NCBI RefSeq assembly: GCF_004010155.1
Contig: NZ_RRYH01000017.1
Span: forward strand, 112,171 to 176,170
Direction of reading: 5' to 3'
DNA from: Solirhodobacter olei
GTDB lineage: Bacteria; Pseudomonadota; Alphaproteobacteria; Rhodobacterales; Rhodobacteraceae
Length of the DNA stretch: 64,000 nt
The notes below the pieces were generated by a model. The model did not search any database, had not been told where the DNA came from, and worked only from the letters and a program-made list of their open reading frames with translations. Positions 8,163-15,482 of the stretch are shown here, in pieces. A program made the translations under genes and the position numbers. Within the stretch, counting starts at the first letter, position 1; the number at the start of each line of letters is the position of its first letter.

Positions 8163-9122
8163 ATGTCCTTCCGCCCCCAGCCCGCGCCGCCCGACCGGCC
8201 GAACCGCTGCCAGCTCTTCGGCCCCGGCTCCCGCCCGGCGATCTTCGCGAAGATGGCGGCAAGCGCGGCCGATGTGGTGAACCTCGACCTCGAGGATTCC
8301 GTCGCCCCCGATGACAAGCCCGCCGCCCGCGCCAATGTCATCGCCGCCACGCGAGAGATCGATTGGGGCCGCATGTGCCTCTCCGTCCGGATCAATGGCC
8401 TCGACACCCCCTGGTGGTATCGTGACGTGGTCGACCTGCTCGAACAGGCCGGCGACCGCCTGGACCAGATCATGATCCCCAAGGTCGGCTGCGCAGCCGA
8501 TGTCTATGCCGTCGACGCGCTGGTGACGGCGGTAGAGCGCGCCACGGGCCGGACCAGACCGATCGGCTTCGAGGTCATCATCGAATCGGCCGCCGGTATC
8601 GCCCATGTGGAGGAGATCGCCGCCGCCTCCCCCCGGCTGCGGGCCATGAGCCTCGGGGCGGCCGATTTCGCGGCCTCCATGGGAATGCAGACCACCGGCA
8701 TCGGCGGCACGCAGGAAAACTACTACATGCTCCACGATGGCGCGAAGCACTGGGCCGACCCATGGCACTGGGCGCAGGCCGCCATTGTCGCCGCCTGCCG
8801 CACGCATGGCCTGCTGCCGGTCGACGGGCCATATGGCGACTTCTCCGATGACGAGGGGTTCCGGGCGCAGGCCCGCCGCTCCGCCACGCTGGGGATGGTG
8901 GGCAAATGGGCGATCCATCCCAAGCAGGTGGCGCTGGCGAATGAGGTCTTCTCCCCCTCCGCCGCCCAGCTCTCCGAGGCGCGGGAGATCCTCGCCGCGA
9001 TGGAGGCCGCCAAGGCCCGGGGAGAAGGCGCGACGGTCTATAAGGGGCGGCTGGTCGACATTGCCTCGATCCGTCAGGCGGAGGTGATCCTGCGCCAGGC
9101 CGAGATGATCGGTGCCGCCTGA
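8163..9122 (+). CDS. mcl1: L-malyl-CoA / beta-methylmalyl-CoA lyase
   Basis: The 319-residue product closely follows the Rhodobacter Mcl1 sequence as I recall it: N-terminal RPNRCQLFGPGSRP, VNLDLEDSVAPDDK (acidic metal-binding residues, about 40-53), MIPKVG, GFEVIIESAAG with the metal-binding glutamate, and WAIHPKQVALAN near residue 260. The enzyme cleaves beta-methylmalyl-CoA to glyoxylate and propionyl-CoA and reversibly makes malyl-CoA from glyoxylate and acetyl-CoA in the ethylmalonyl-CoA pathway of acetate assimilation. GGAG at 8154-8157 supports the start. The rest of the pathway is not in this window. Citrate lyase beta-like proteins are the nearest alternative family, but the match to Mcl1 is much better. 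Confidence 0.93.
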   Translation: MSFRPQPAPPDRPNRCQLFGPGSRPAIFAKMAASAADVVNLDLEDSVAPDDKPAARANVIAATREIDWGRMCLSVRINGLDTPWWYRDVVDLLEQAGDRLDQIMIPKVGCAADVYAVDALVTAVERATGRTRPIGFEVIIESAAGIAHVEEIAAASPRLRAMSLGAADFAASMGMQTTGIGGTQENYYMLHDGAKHWADPWHWAQAAIVAACRTHGLLPVDGPYGDFSDDEGFRAQARRSATLGMVGKWAIHPKQVALANEVFSPSAAQLSEAREILAAMEAAKARGEGATVYKGRLVDIASIRQAEVILRQAEMIGAA

Positions 9123-9344
9123 AGTCCCCCGGGGGCCGCAGATCCGGGGGAAAATCCGGTGCCGATTGCCGGTATGCCCAGCTCCACAAAGGGGTTCACG
9201 GCATGCTGCTCCAAAGTGTAACGTTTTGTTGACAGATCGCCCAAATCCCGTGCAACACTGCCGGGATGCTGCGCGAATGCGCCGCAGCAAGCGAATCCCC
9301 GTCCGGGTCGGAGAGGAGGCCGCCCGGACCGAGGGAGGAGGGCG

Positions 9345-9367
9345 CGCCCCGGGGTCGACCCGGGGCG
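9345..9367 (+). terminator. Strong GC hairpin between mcl1 and accA
   Basis: A perfect 9-base stem (CGCCCCGGG with CCCGGGGCG) closes a 5-base loop. No T-run follows, so it may be a rho-dependent end structure rather than an intrinsic terminator. Confidence 0.35.
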
Positions 9368-9454
9368 TCGCTATGTCTGGCCCCCGGTTACACCGTTGAT
9401 ATCGCCGCCTGCGGCCCTGCCAGGTCGCGCGGCCGCGCGCTTGGCCGGGCCGAG

Positions 9455-9485
9455 TTGCAATCGCCGGCGCCTCCGGCCATATAGT
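9455..9485 (+). promoter_or_regulatory. Candidate accA promoter
   Basis: TTGCAA at 9455-9460 could serve as the -35 element. CATATA at 9478-9483 (17-base spacer) or TATAGT at 9480-9485 (19-base spacer) could serve as the -10. The predicted start would leave a leader of roughly 15-20 bases carrying a GGGAG ribosome binding site before the accA ATG at 9509. Confidence 0.45.
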
Positions 9486-9508
9486 GCCGACGCGATCGGG
9501 AGCCCCAG

Positions 9509-10468
9509 ATGCATTATCTCGAATTCGAAAAGCCGCTCGCCGAGATCGAGGGCAAGGCGGAAGAGCTGCGCGCGCTCGCCCGCTCCAATTCCGAAATGGA
9601 CGTGGAAAAGGAGGCCGCAGCCCTCGACCGCAAGGCGGACGGGTTGCTCAAGGACCTCTACAAGGGCCTGACACCCTGGCAAAAATGCCTTGTCGCCCGC
9701 CATCCCGACCGGCCGCATTGCAGCGACTACATCAATGCGCTGTTCACCGAATACACGCCGCTGGCCGGCGACCGGAACTTCGCCGACGATCACGCGGTGA
9801 TGGGCGGCCTCGCGCGGTTCAACGACGCGCCGGTGGTCGTCATCGGCCATGAGAAGGGCAACGACACCAAGAGCCGGATCGAGCGCAACTTCGGCATGGC
9901 CCGGCCCGAGGGCTACCGAAAGGCGATCCGCCTTCTCGACCTCGCCCACCGCTTCCGGCTGCCGGTCGTCACCCTCGTCGACACCCCCGGCGCCTATCCC
10001 GGCAAGGGCGCGGAGGAACGCGGCCAGTCCGAGGCGATCGCCCGGGCCACGCTGAAATGCCTCGAGATCGGCGTGCCGCTGGTCTCCGTCGTCATCGGCG
10101 AGGGCGGATCGGGCGGCGCGGTGGCTTTCGCCACGGCGAACCGTATCGCGATGCTGGAGCATTCGATCTATTCGGTGATCTCGCCGGAAGGCTGCGCGTC
10201 GATCCTGTGGAAGGACGCCAACAAGATGCAGGAGGCGGCCGAGGCCCTGCGGCTGACCGCGCAGGACCTGCAGCAGCTCGGCGTCATCGACCGCGTGGTG
10301 AAAGAACCGCTCGGTGGCGCCCAGCGCAAGCCGAAGGACGCGATCGAGGCCGTGGGCACCGCCATCGGCGCCATGCTGAAGGAGCTCGGCTCCAAGAAGC
10401 CCGAAGCGCTGATCCGCGACCGGCGGCAGAAGTTCCTCGACATGGGAGCCAAGGGCCTCGCCGCCTGA
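9509..10468 (+). CDS. accA: Acetyl-CoA carboxylase carboxyltransferase subunit alpha
   Basis: The 319-residue product is a full-length AccA. It has the N-terminal helical region ([18 protein letters not shown]), the crotonase-fold carboxyltransferase core with [14 protein letters not shown] (about 131-144), [17 protein letters not shown], the oxyanion-forming GEGGSGGA (about 196-203) and [13 protein letters not shown]. With AccD it transfers the carboxyl group from carboxybiotin to acetyl-CoA, giving malonyl-CoA for fatty acid synthesis. It stands alone here; accB, accC and accD are not in the window. A GGGAG site precedes the ATG. Confidence 0.97.
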   Translation: MHYLEFEKPLAEIEGKAEELRALARSNSEMDVEKEAAALDRKADGLLKDLYKGLTPWQKCLVARHPDRPHCSDYINALFTEYTPLAGDRNFADDHAVMGGLARFNDAPVVVIGHEKGNDTKSRIERNFGMARPEGYRKAIRLLDLAHRFRLPVVTLVDTPGAYPGKGAEERGQSEAIARATLKCLEIGVPLVSVVIGEGGSGGAVAFATANRIAMLEHSIYSVISPEGCASILWKDANKMQEAAEALRLTAQDLQQLGVIDRVVKEPLGGAQRKPKDAIEAVGTAIGAMLKELGSKKPEALIRDRRQKFLDMGAKGLAA

Positions 10469-10498
10469 CGGTTGCGCATGGCTGGACGGCGCGCGCGC

Positions 10499-11104
10499 TC
10501 ACCACAAGGAGCGCGCCGCCCGGCCCGGCCATTCCGCGTCATAGGCGGCGCCGTCGAAACGCCCCTCGGTCATCTCCCGCAGCAGGTCGCCCATCGAGGG
10601 CAGTCCCGTGCTCTCGTCCCCCGCCGTCCAGAACCGCGCCCGCATCAGGGCGCGGGCGCATTGCGCGTAGATCTCGGCGATCTCGATCACCGCGACGGTG
10701 CGCGGCAGCTTGCCCGCGCGCGCGAAGCTTTCCCGAAGCGCGGCATCGGCGGTCAGCCGGGCGCGGCCGTTGACGCGGATGACGTTGTTCGACCCGGGCA
10801 CGAAGAACATCAGCGACACGCGCGGATCGCGCAGGATGTTGCGCAGGCTGTCGATTCGCTGGTTTCCCTGCCAGTCCGGCAGCGCCAGCGTTCCGGGGTC
10901 GAGCTCGCGCACCACCGGACCATCGTCGCCGCGCGGGCTCGCATCCGTCCCTTCCGGCCCGACGGTCGAAAGGATGCAGAACCGGGACCGCGCGATCCAG
11001 TCGCGGTAAAGCGGCGTCATCCGCCGCGCGACCTTGGCCAGCGCGGCCTCGCCCGGCGTGCCGTAAAGCGTTTCAAGCGCTTCCACCGTTTCGATATATT
11101 CCAT
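10499..11104 (-). CDS. PPOX-type FMN-dependent flavoprotein (MSMEG_1061-like)
   Basis: The 201-residue protein has a pyridoxamine-5'-phosphate-oxidase-like split-barrel: FCILSTVGPEGTDASPRGD (about 42-60), DWQGNQRIDSLRNILRDPRVSLMFFVPG (about 77-104) and a VNGRARL strand. This arrangement matches the MSMEG_1061 subgroup of FMN-binding PPOX proteins, whose substrates are mostly unknown. It is probably a cytosolic flavin- or F420-type reductase. It is not a canonical pdxH, because the PNP substrate-binding C-terminal motif is absent. The ATG has GGGGAGAGGG just upstream. It is convergent with accA, with 30 bases between the stops. Confidence 0.8.
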   Translation of the reverse strand: MEYIETVEALETLYGTPGEAALAKVARRMTPLYRDWIARSRFCILSTVGPEGTDASPRGDDGPVVRELDPGTLALPDWQGNQRIDSLRNILRDPRVSLMFFVPGSNNVIRVNGRARLTADAALRESFARAGKLPRTVAVIEIAEIYAQCARALMRARFWTAGDESTGLPSMGDLLREMTEGRFDGAAYDAEWPGRAARSLW

Positions 11105-11258
11105 TCCCTCTCCCCTGCCCCGGCCCGGTTTTCACCCTGACCTCCGTATCCGCCCTGGGAAATCGACCACACAAAAACGTTATTTTGCGTGATCATATCG
11201 CGAGCGGGACTTTGACCTATCGCAACGTTTGGCCGCCGAGGCGGGCGTATTCCGATCC

Positions 11259-11280
11259 GCGAAGCAGGAACATGCTTCGC
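11259..11280 (+). promoter_or_regulatory. Leader hairpin upstream of the cupredoxin gene
   Basis: GCGAAGCA (11259-11266) and TGCTTCGC (11273-11280) form a perfect 8-base stem with a 6-base loop, about 50 bases before the ATG. It could be an operator or an mRNA 5' stabilising hairpin. Confidence 0.4.
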
Positions 11281-11329
11281 ATCTCAAGCGCCTCCCGAAC
11301 GGGATGCGACGGAACTCAGGAGACCTGAC

Positions 11330-11785
11330 ATGATCAAGACCGCTCTCAATGCCGCTTTTGCGGCAGGCTTTGCTGCGACCCTCGCCCTGACGGCCGGCGT
11401 CGTTCCCGCCAACGCCCAAACCGCGACGGCGACCAAAACCATCTACGTCTACGCCGACCAGGCGGGCCTGATGGGCACCGACAAGAAGCACCACGACGCC
11501 TTCTTCCCGGCCGACTTCGTGCTGAAGGCTGGCCAGAAGGTGACGCTCGTCTTCGTCAACTACGACGACGCGCCGCACAGCTTCACCGCGCCGGGCCTGC
11601 ATCTGAACGTCGTGATCAAGGCCGGCCATGACAAGACCGGCAGCGATGGCGTCACCCCGACGACAACCACCTTCACCTTCACCCCGGCCGCGGCGGGCGA
11701 GTTCAAGTGGCACTGCGTGATGCCCTGCGACACCTACTCGATGAACCGCCAGGGCTACATGGCCGGTTACGTCAAGGTGATCTGA
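11330..11785 (+). CDS. Exported cupredoxin-domain protein with a CxxxC site
   Basis: The 151-residue protein has a signal peptide ending near ANAQ-TA (about residue 29), followed by a single cupredoxin fold. Candidate copper ligands are the histidine in DDAPHSF and the late WHCVMPCD cysteines and methionines. The loop has C-x3-C spacing as in CuA domains but lacks the following CuA histidine, so it is neither a plain type 1 nor a plain CuA site. Expected location is the periplasm. A role in electron transfer or copper handling is inferred. AGGAG lies 7 bases before the ATG. It is convergent with plsC. Confidence 0.78.
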   Translation: MIKTALNAAFAAGFAATLALTAGVVPANAQTATATKTIYVYADQAGLMGTDKKHHDAFFPADFVLKAGQKVTLVFVNYDDAPHSFTAPGLHLNVVIKAGHDKTGSDGVTPTTTTFTFTPAAAGEFKWHCVMPCDTYSMNRQGYMAGYVKVI

Positions 11786-11804
11786 GACGGTTCTATCCGC
11801 CAGC

Positions 11805-11838
11805 GAGGGGCGCGGCGTTCCTGGGGTCGCGCCCCCTC
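11805..11838. terminator. Hairpin between convergent cupredoxin and plsC genes
   Basis: GGGGCGCG (11807-11814) pairs with CGCGCCCC (11828-11835) in the short gap between two convergent stop codons. It may serve both directions, but has no T-run on either strand. Confidence 0.35.
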
Positions 11839-11864
11839 CATGACCGGCAGGCCCGCGCGGGCGT

Positions 11865-12593
11865 TCAGACGGTGAACCCTGCCTCTGCCATCAGCCGGTT
11901 CGACGCCCCTTCCACCACCTCTTCCAGCTTCGCCATGAAGGGTTCCACCGCCATTCCGGGTGGGATCTCGGGCAGGAATTCGACCACGGCGAGGCCGGGT
12001 TTGCGGTAGATGCCGTGGCGCGGCCAGAAGACGCCCACGTTGGTCGCGGCCGGCACGCAGGGCTGTCCGAGCTGGTCGTAAAGAAGCCCGGTGCCGACCT
12101 TGTAGCCGAGCTTGGCGCCCGGGGCGACACGGGTGCCCTGGGGGTAGATGATAAGCTGCCCGGCCTCGTCCCGGCCCCTGGCCACCCCGTTCATCATCTG
12201 CGCGATGGCCGCGCCGCGGCGTCCGCGGTCGACCGGCACGCAGCCGATGCGCAGCGCGTACCAGCCCAGGATCGGGGCGCGGATCAGCTCTCGCTTCATG
12301 ATGAACTTCGGGCGGGGCGCGACCGAGCAGATCATGATGATGTCCAGAAAGCTCTGGTGCTTGGAGGCGATGAGCGCCTCGCCCGTGGGCACCGTGCCAC
12401 GGATCTCGGTCCTCAGCCCCACCATCCAGCGCGCGGTCCAGCGCACCCAGCGGCAATAGGTGTGGACACCCGCAAAGGCGCCGCGGCGGTCGGCGATGGC
12501 CCAGGGGGTGAAGAACACCGCCATCAGCACCATCATTGCGTACATCTGCACGATGAACAGCAGCGACATCACCCAGCGCAGCGGGTTCCCCAT
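11865..12593 (-). CDS. plsC: 1-acyl-sn-glycerol-3-phosphate acyltransferase
   Basis: The 242-residue membrane-associated acyltransferase has an N-terminal hydrophobic helix (about 8-33), the catalytic HQSFLD (H-x4-D, H79 to D84), an IKRELI-type second block and YPQGTR (about 149-154), all hallmarks of the PlsC family. It acylates lysophosphatidate at sn-2 to make phosphatidic acid. Its ATG overlaps the ftsX stop by one base (TGATG), so it is translationally coupled as the third gene of ftsE-ftsX-plsC, a common alphaproteobacterial order. A lyso-ornithine-lipid acyltransferase (OlsA) is a possible alternative. Confidence 0.9.
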   Translation of the reverse strand: MGNPLRWVMSLLFIVQMYAMMVLMAVFFTPWAIADRRGAFAGVHTYCRWVRWTARWMVGLRTEIRGTVPTGEALIASKHQSFLDIIMICSVAPRPKFIMKRELIRAPILGWYALRIGCVPVDRGRRGAAIAQMMNGVARGRDEAGQLIIYPQGTRVAPGAKLGYKVGTGLLYDQLGQPCVPAATNVGVFWPRHGIYRKPGLAVVEFLPEIPPGMAVEPFMAKLEEVVEGASNRLMAEAGFTV

Positions 12594-13495
12594 CAGCTCA
12601 GCCCCCGCAGCGTGGCGAAGGCGGCAGAGCGGGTCGCCCCGAAGGCCACGATGGCGGCCAGCGGCGGGATCACCAGCGGCCAGAGCCAGCCGAACCCCTG
12701 GAAGCCGAGCCCGGTCAGGAACCCCCCGGCCGCGCTGGCGGCGGGCAGAAGCGCGATGGCGCCGGTGCCGGCAAGCGTGCCGATCAGCGCGCCGGCGAGC
12801 GCGCGCAGCGTGAAGCGGCGGATGAAGGCACGGGCGATATAGACGTCCCGCGCGCCGATCAAGCGCAGGACGGCGATCACCTGGTCATTGGCAGCCAGCG
12901 CCGCATTGGCGGCAAGCGTGATCATCGCCGCCGTCGCCCCCGCGATCAGCAGGATGCAGACCAGCCCGAGCAGCCGCAGCCGGTCTGCCGCCGCGACCAG
13001 CGGCGCGCGCCAGCGGGTGTGATCGTCCAGCACCGCGCCCGGCACGGCGCCCGCCAGCCGGTTCTTCAGCCCGTCGGCGTCGAAGCCGCTGTCGGCCACC
13101 CTCAGGTCGATCAGCCGCGGCACCGGCAGCGCGTCAAGCGGCAGGTCGGGGCCAAACCAGGGCTCCAGCAGCTTCTTCTGCTCGGCATCGGTCAGCGGCC
13201 GGGCGGAGGTGACGCCGGGCGTCTGCTTCAGGATCTCCATCACCTTGGCGACCTGGGTCTTCATCTGCCCGGCCGGGGCCGCGACACGGATCGTCGCGGT
13301 ATCGGCCAGCGCGGCCGACCAGCGGTGGGCCAGCCGCCCCGAGGCCAGCGACAGCGCCAGCGCGAAAACGGCGAGAAAGGCCATGGCGGCAGAGGTGAAG
13401 CTGGTCAGGCGGACGGTAAATCCCGAGGGCGGCACGATCCGGTCTGCGCCGCTGTCGCCGCGCAGAAGCTCGCCCACTGCCCGGAACGGCCTCAC
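12593..13495 (-). CDS. ftsX: Cell division protein FtsX
   Basis: The 300-residue ABC-type permease has one N-terminal transmembrane helix (about 30-52), a periplasmic domain with the PGVTSARPLTDAEQKKLLEPW stretch, and three C-terminal helices. With FtsE it links peptidoglycan hydrolase activation to the divisome. The GTG start overlaps the ftsE stop (GTGA) and the stop overlaps the plsC ATG, so the three genes are tightly coupled. The length is usual for alphaproteobacterial FtsX. Confidence 0.9.
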   Translation of the reverse strand: MRPFRAVGELLRGDSGADRIVPPSGFTVRLTSFTSAAMAFLAVFALALSLASGRLAHRWSAALADTATIRVAAPAGQMKTQVAKVMEILKQTPGVTSARPLTDAEQKKLLEPWFGPDLPLDALPVPRLIDLRVADSGFDADGLKNRLAGAVPGAVLDDHTRWRAPLVAAADRLRLLGLVCILLIAGATAAMITLAANAALAANDQVIAVLRLIGARDVYIARAFIRRFTLRALAGALIGTLAGTGAIALLPAASAAGGFLTGLGFQGFGWLWPLVIPPLAAIVAFGATRSAAFATLRGLS

Positions 13496-14163
13496 AGCTC
13501 GCTCCCCGCAAGCTGCACGCGGCGGTCGCGGATGCGCAGCACCCGGGCCGAGACCTGCGACTTGGCGCTGCGGATCAGGTTCATGTCATGCGTGGCGATC
13601 AGCACGGTCTTGCCCATCTTGTTCAGCTCCGTCAGCAGCGTCAGCAGCCTCAGCGACATTTCCCAGTCGAGGTTGCCGGTCGGCTCGTCGGCAAGGATCA
13701 CGTCGGGCGACATGATCACCGCGCGGGCCAGCGCCGCCCTCTGACGCTCGCCGCCCGAAAGCGAGGGCGGCAGGTGATCGGCAAGCGGCTTCAGCCCGAC
13801 CCAGCCCATCAACTCGGCCATATCGGCCTGGGGCACCTCGCGGCCGGTGGCCGTCAGCGGCAGGGCGATGTTCTCTGCCAGCGGCAGATGGTCCAGGAAA
13901 CGGCAGTCCTGATGCACCATGCCGATGCGCTGGCGCACCTTCGCCACCTCATCGCGCGTGAGCTTGGCCACGTCCGCCCCGTCCACCGTCACTCGCCCGG
14001 CAGTCGGGTGAAGCTCGCCGTAGCAGAGCTTCAGAAAGGTCGATTTGCCCGCGCCGGACGGCCCGGTGAGAAAGTGGAATGAGCCCGGCGGCAGCCTCAG
14101 GCTGATGTCCGTCAGAAGCTCGCCGCCGCCGTAGTTGTAGGCGACATGCTGGAATTCGATCAC
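13492..14163 (-). CDS. ftsE: Cell division ATP-binding protein FtsE
   Basis: The 223-residue ABC ATPase has Walker A GPSGAGKST (about 35-43), the Q-loop (MVHQDCRF), signature LSGGERQR (about 134-141), Walker B VILADEPT and the switch histidine in IATHD. It pairs with FtsX in the divisome. A GTG at 14163 is preferred: it matches the usual FtsE N-terminus (IEFQHVAYNYGGGE) and has GGAGG (complement of 14169-14173) five bases upstream. The ATG at 14232 would add 23 residues with no family counterpart. Confidence 0.92.
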   Translation of the reverse strand: MIEFQHVAYNYGGGELLTDISLRLPPGSFHFLTGPSGAGKSTFLKLCYGELHPTAGRVTVDGADVAKLTRDEVAKVRQRIGMVHQDCRFLDHLPLAENIALPLTATGREVPQADMAELMGWVGLKPLADHLPPSLSGGERQRAALARAVIMSPDVILADEPTGNLDWEMSLRLLTLLTELNKMGKTVLIATHDMNLIRSAKSQVSARVLRIRDRRVQLAGSEL

Positions 14164-14338
14164 GCGCCCCTCCGATTCCGTCGCGGGTGTTTTGCCCGAG
14201 CGGGCGACGGGTTGCAATTGCCGGAAGGTCACGCAGCCCGCTTTTGGTCTTCAAATGCTTGGAGTTGCTCGCCCGGCTTGCTACAACATGGGGAACGGCA
14301 GATGGGGTTAATGGTGCTCTGCCGGAAGCGAGGGCTTG

Positions 14339-15442
14339 ATGCGCATCACGTGTCCCAATTGCGACGCGCAGTACGAGGTGGACGAGCGGGCGATCCCGGA
14401 CGGTGGCCGTGACGTGCAGTGCTCGAACTGCGGTCATGCCTGGTTCCAACTGCCACCGCATCTCGAACATGCGTCGGACGAAGAGGCGGAGGGCCTCCCG
14501 AACCCGGCCGCGGCCGGTGCCGAAGGCATCGCCAAGGCGACGGAGGAGGCCGGACCCGGCAGCGCCTACGACGAGGATTACGACGAGGGTTACGAGGACG
14601 AACCCTTCGGAGAGGCCGCGCCCAGCGAGGCCCAGCCCACCCCCGCGCCGCCCGCCAGGGCGCCCGAGGCTCCCCCGGCCACGATCATCACCCATTCCGG
14701 CCCGCGCCCGCCGCCCATTCTCGAGGACGAGGACGAAGACGACGATTTCGAGGATCTGATCTCGCCCCGGCTGACCCCCGCACCGCAGCGCCGGGCGCTG
14801 GACGAAAACATCCAGGCCGTGCTGCGCGAAGAGGCCGAGCGCGAGCGCACCGCCCGCGCCGCCGAGGGTGGCACGCCGGCGGCCCCGCCCTCGGCCGCTC
14901 CATCCCCGGTCTCCCCGATTTCCGTCTCGCCATCCCGCCCGTCCTGGATGGATGAAGACGAGGACAAGGAAGACGAACCCGTCATCCCCACCACCCGCCG
15001 CACGCTGACCCCCGCGGCCGACGAGGCTGACGAGGCCGCCGAAGAGGCCCAGGCCGAAGGCGAGGAGACGCACGCGGACGCGGACGGGGATGCAGAGGCC
15101 GATCAAGGCCACGCCGCCGCCGGCGCGCGGCGCGACCTTCTGCCGGACATCGAGCAGATCAACTCCACCCTCACCGCGGCCGGCAGCGTCCACGGTGCGG
15201 CGGCGGTGGCCGTCGCCCCGCCGCCGGCGCAGCGCGACGGCATGCGGGGCTTCCGCGTCGGTTTCCGGCTGGTTCTGCTGATCGTGGTGCTGGGGCTGAT
15301 CGCCTATGTCCTCGCCCCTGCGATCGCGGCACGGGTGCCGGCGGCAGGCCCCTATCTCAACGGTTACGTCGGCCTGATCGACAGCGGGCGCCTCTGGCTG
15401 AACCGGCAGCTGCTCTCCGCCGTGGCGCAGATGAACCACTGA
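14339..15442 (+). CDS. Zinc-ribbon (MJ0042-type) single-pass membrane protein
   Basis: The 367-residue protein begins with an MJ0042-type zinc ribbon, C5-x2-C8 and C28-x2-C31. A long disordered region follows, rich in aspartate, glutamate, proline and alanine (about 45-290). It then has one transmembrane helix (about 304-325) and a short extracytoplasmic tail. The ribbon should face the cytoplasm. Alphaproteobacteria often carry such a protein next to ftsE, so a link to envelope or division functions is possible, but no activity is known. It is divergent from ftsE. An ATG at 14339 is preferred over the adjacent TTG. Confidence 0.8.
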   Translation: MRITCPNCDAQYEVDERAIPDGGRDVQCSNCGHAWFQLPPHLEHASDEEAEGLPNPAAAGAEGIAKATEEAGPGSAYDEDYDEGYEDEPFGEAAPSEAQPTPAPPARAPEAPPATIITHSGPRPPPILEDEDEDDDFEDLISPRLTPAPQRRALDENIQAVLREEAERERTARAAEGGTPAAPPSAAPSPVSPISVSPSRPSWMDEDEDKEDEPVIPTTRRTLTPAADEADEAAEEAQAEGEETHADADGDAEADQGHAAAGARRDLLPDIEQINSTLTAAGSVHGAAAVAVAPPPAQRDGMRGFRVGFRLVLLIVVLGLIAYVLAPAIAARVPAAGPYLNGYVGLIDSGRLWLNRQLLSAVAQMNH

Positions 15443-15482
15443 ACCGCCGCGCCGCCTCTCCGGGCGCGCGCGGGGCCGGGGC

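Larger units (their letters stand above)
9123..9508. other. Intergenic region between mcl1 and accA
   Basis: No gene is supported here; the short open frames are arginine-rich and lack ribosome binding sites. The region holds two GC-rich hairpins, GTCCGGG/CCCGGAC (9301-9307 with 9323-9329) and CGCCCCGGG/CCCGGGGCG (9345-9353 with 9359-9367), that could end mcl1 transcription although neither has a T-run. A consensus TTGACA stands at 9229-9234 but without a good -10. The accA promoter candidate is listed separately. Confidence 0.6.

Noticed and set aside
9266..9484. Short open frames in the mcl1-accA gap as a small gene
   Set aside because: Composition is Arg/Pro/Gly-rich without a ribosome binding site and overlaps GC hairpins and the accA promoter.
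11267..11292. GGAAC as an extracytoplasmic-function sigma promoter before the cupredoxin gene
   Set aside because: No matching -10 (CGTT or similar) lies at 16-17 bases; GGAAC is simply the loop of the leader hairpin.
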